Shown: in pieces, positions 5,543-6,337 of the stretch
How positions within the stretch are numbered: position 1 is the first letter of the stretch
How the letters are laid out: each line of letters opens with the position of its first letter
NCBI GenBank assembly: GCA_900313435.1
Contig: OMRF01000005.1
Coordinates: forward strand, 1-6,337
Length of the DNA stretch: 6,337 bases
From: an uncultured Lachnospiraceae bacterium
GTDB taxonomy: Bacteria; Bacillota; Clostridia; Lachnospirales; Lachnospiraceae
Direction: 5' to 3'
Position numbers and translations under genes: made by a program
The notes under the pieces: model-generated
Told to the model about the DNA's origin: nothing
Databases searched by the model: none
Seen by the model: only the letters and a program-made list of their open reading frames with translations

Positions 5543-6337
5543 TTACAGTCTCTCCCTGATCTCTTTCTCCGCGGCTTCTATAATGCCCCGGAAATTGTCT
5601 GCTGTCATTATTGTCGCGCCCTGCGAGAGAACTATCATGCGTTCCACCATATCGCTTGTGGCGACCCTTATGTAAGAGTCCTTTTTCCTCTTGATAGCGG
5701 TCTTTTCTATGTACTGGTCCGCTGTCTCCGCGGTGGCTGTGAAAACAATATGGATATTGTTGTATTTGAGTATCTCAGTAGCGTGGTCTTCAAGAAGATA
5801 AGCGTCATATACCACAATAGTCTCACATCCCGCAAAAGCCGAATAATTCGAGAGTATATCGTTAAGCCTCCCCCTTGCCGCGTCTATACCGGCTTTCGCA
5901 AGATCCTTCAATTCATCCCAGGAAAAGATCATATTGTAACCATCGACCAAAAGGAGATCGCTCTTTTCCACAATGTGAAGGTCTATTCTTTCCTTCCCCT
6001 CGTAGGGCATCTTTTTTTCATCAAGCGCTCTCTTTATCGTAAGCTCAGTTTCTCTTTTTCTCTTCTTTTCAATGTCCCTGTCCCGTCCCCGTGGTTTTTC
6101 CTTCTGGTTCGCACTTCTTGAAAGGCCGTCCATTATCGCCTTCACGTCACGGCTCTCATGAAGTCCCCGGGACACTGAATGGTCTTCGTCGTAAGAGCCT
6201 GCCTTCCTTTTTTCCGGAAAAACGTAGGGCAGATGCATATGATCTGCGACTTCATTCCAGGGTACATAGACTCCCGCACCGTGGGCGCAGAAGATCGAGC
6301 CCGCCGGATTTGAAAGGTGCCTTTCAGGGTCATAAGA
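5543..6337 (-). CDS. TetM/EF-G-like GTPase fused to a Rae1/YacP-type NYN domain (C-terminal part)
   Basis: The frame is open to the right edge, so the N-terminus and G domain are outside the window; 264 residues are visible. Residues 1-40 (SYDPERHLSNPAGSIFCAHG, then AGVYVPWNEV and HMHLPY) match the last part of ribosomal-protection GTPases of the TetM/TetO type, with the FCAHGAG loop that leads to the C-terminal helix. A charged linker (about 45-125) contains a Lys/Arg/Glu-rich segment. From about 127 to the end there is a complete YacP/Rae1-like NYN nuclease domain: LLLVDGYNMI (Asp132, Asn135), VVYDAY (Asp178), ETADQYIEK (Asp207) and ATSD (Asp229), the usual acidic metal-binding set. In Bacillus subtilis Rae1 is a separate protein that cleaves mRNA in the ribosomal A site. 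The natural inference is a factor that docks on the ribosome and cuts or clears mRNA; alternatively the NYN part may act on rRNA or tRNA. Confidence 0.9.
   Translation of the reverse strand, partial: SYDPERHLSNPAGSIFCAHGAGVYVPWNEVADHMHLPYVFPEKRKAGSYDEDHSVSRGLHESRDVKAIMDGLSRSANQKEKPRGRDRDIEKKRKRETELTIKRALDEKKMPYEGKERIDLHIVEKSDLLLVDGYNMIFSWDELKDLAKAGIDAARGRLNDILSNYSAFAGCETIVVYDAYLLEDHATEILKYNNIHIVFTATAETADQYIEKTAIKRKKDSYIRVATSDMVERMIVLSQGATIMTADNFRGIIEAAEKEIRERL

Noticed and set aside
5515..5550. Small hairpins at the convergent stops as a bidirectional terminator
   Set aside because: Stems are only 5-6 bp and no T-run follows on either strand.
6142..6333. Minus-strand ORF of 63 codons at the right edge
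   Set aside because: It is in another frame of the GTPase-NYN gene, whose own frame shows clear family motifs through the same bases.

Overview
The window looks like ordinary chromosome of a low-to-mid GC Clostridia member, probably Lachnospiraceae-like. That guess rests on the protein families present (a Clostridia-style short S1 protein, a meso-diaminopimelate dehydrogenase, a YacP/Rae1-type NYN domain, an MBOAT acyltransferase), on consensus sigma-A type promoters and on strong GGAGG-type ribosome binding sites. It is inferred by eye, with no database comparison.

Layout: almost everything is on the minus strand, so transcription runs right to left. From the right edge, 6337-5543 is the C-terminal part of a TetM/EF-G-like translational GTPase fused to a Rae1/YacP-like NYN nuclease domain. 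It converges with the only plus-strand gene, a seven-segment membrane protein (4901-5527). That gene is divergent from a lysine/alanine-rich histone H1-like protein (4679-3909), and the 221-base gap between them holds one good promoter in each direction plus a long A/T tract. The H1-like gene ends in a strong intrinsic terminator (3859-3891). Only 22 bases separate its T-run from a two-domain S1 RNA-binding protein gene (3836-3087). Next come ddh (2964-1990), a HicB-like small protein (1969-1688) and, behind its own promoter, an AlgI/DltB-type MBOAT O-acyltransferase (1619-165). At the left edge there is a probable start codon of another minus-strand gene (14-1).

The most distinctive non-coding structure is a pair of 96-base repeats in inverted orientation (48-143 and 2993-3088; 5 mismatches, no indels). 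They bracket the ddh/hicB-like/MBOAT block. Each lies between a stop codon and the ribosome binding site of the next gene, and each can fold through a 10-bp terminal inverted repeat and a two-part inner hairpin. All three differences that fall in stems are compatible with pairing on the strand that is transcribed, which suggests the element acts as RNA.

Functionally the block mixes cell-envelope work (Ddh for meso-DAP/lysine, MBOAT for acylating an exported polymer), translation/RNA functions (S1 protein, GTPase-NYN fusion) and chromosome architecture (H1-like protein). The two items most worth following up are the GTPase-NYN fusion, a candidate ribosome-targeted mRNA-cleavage factor, and the inverted repeat family.
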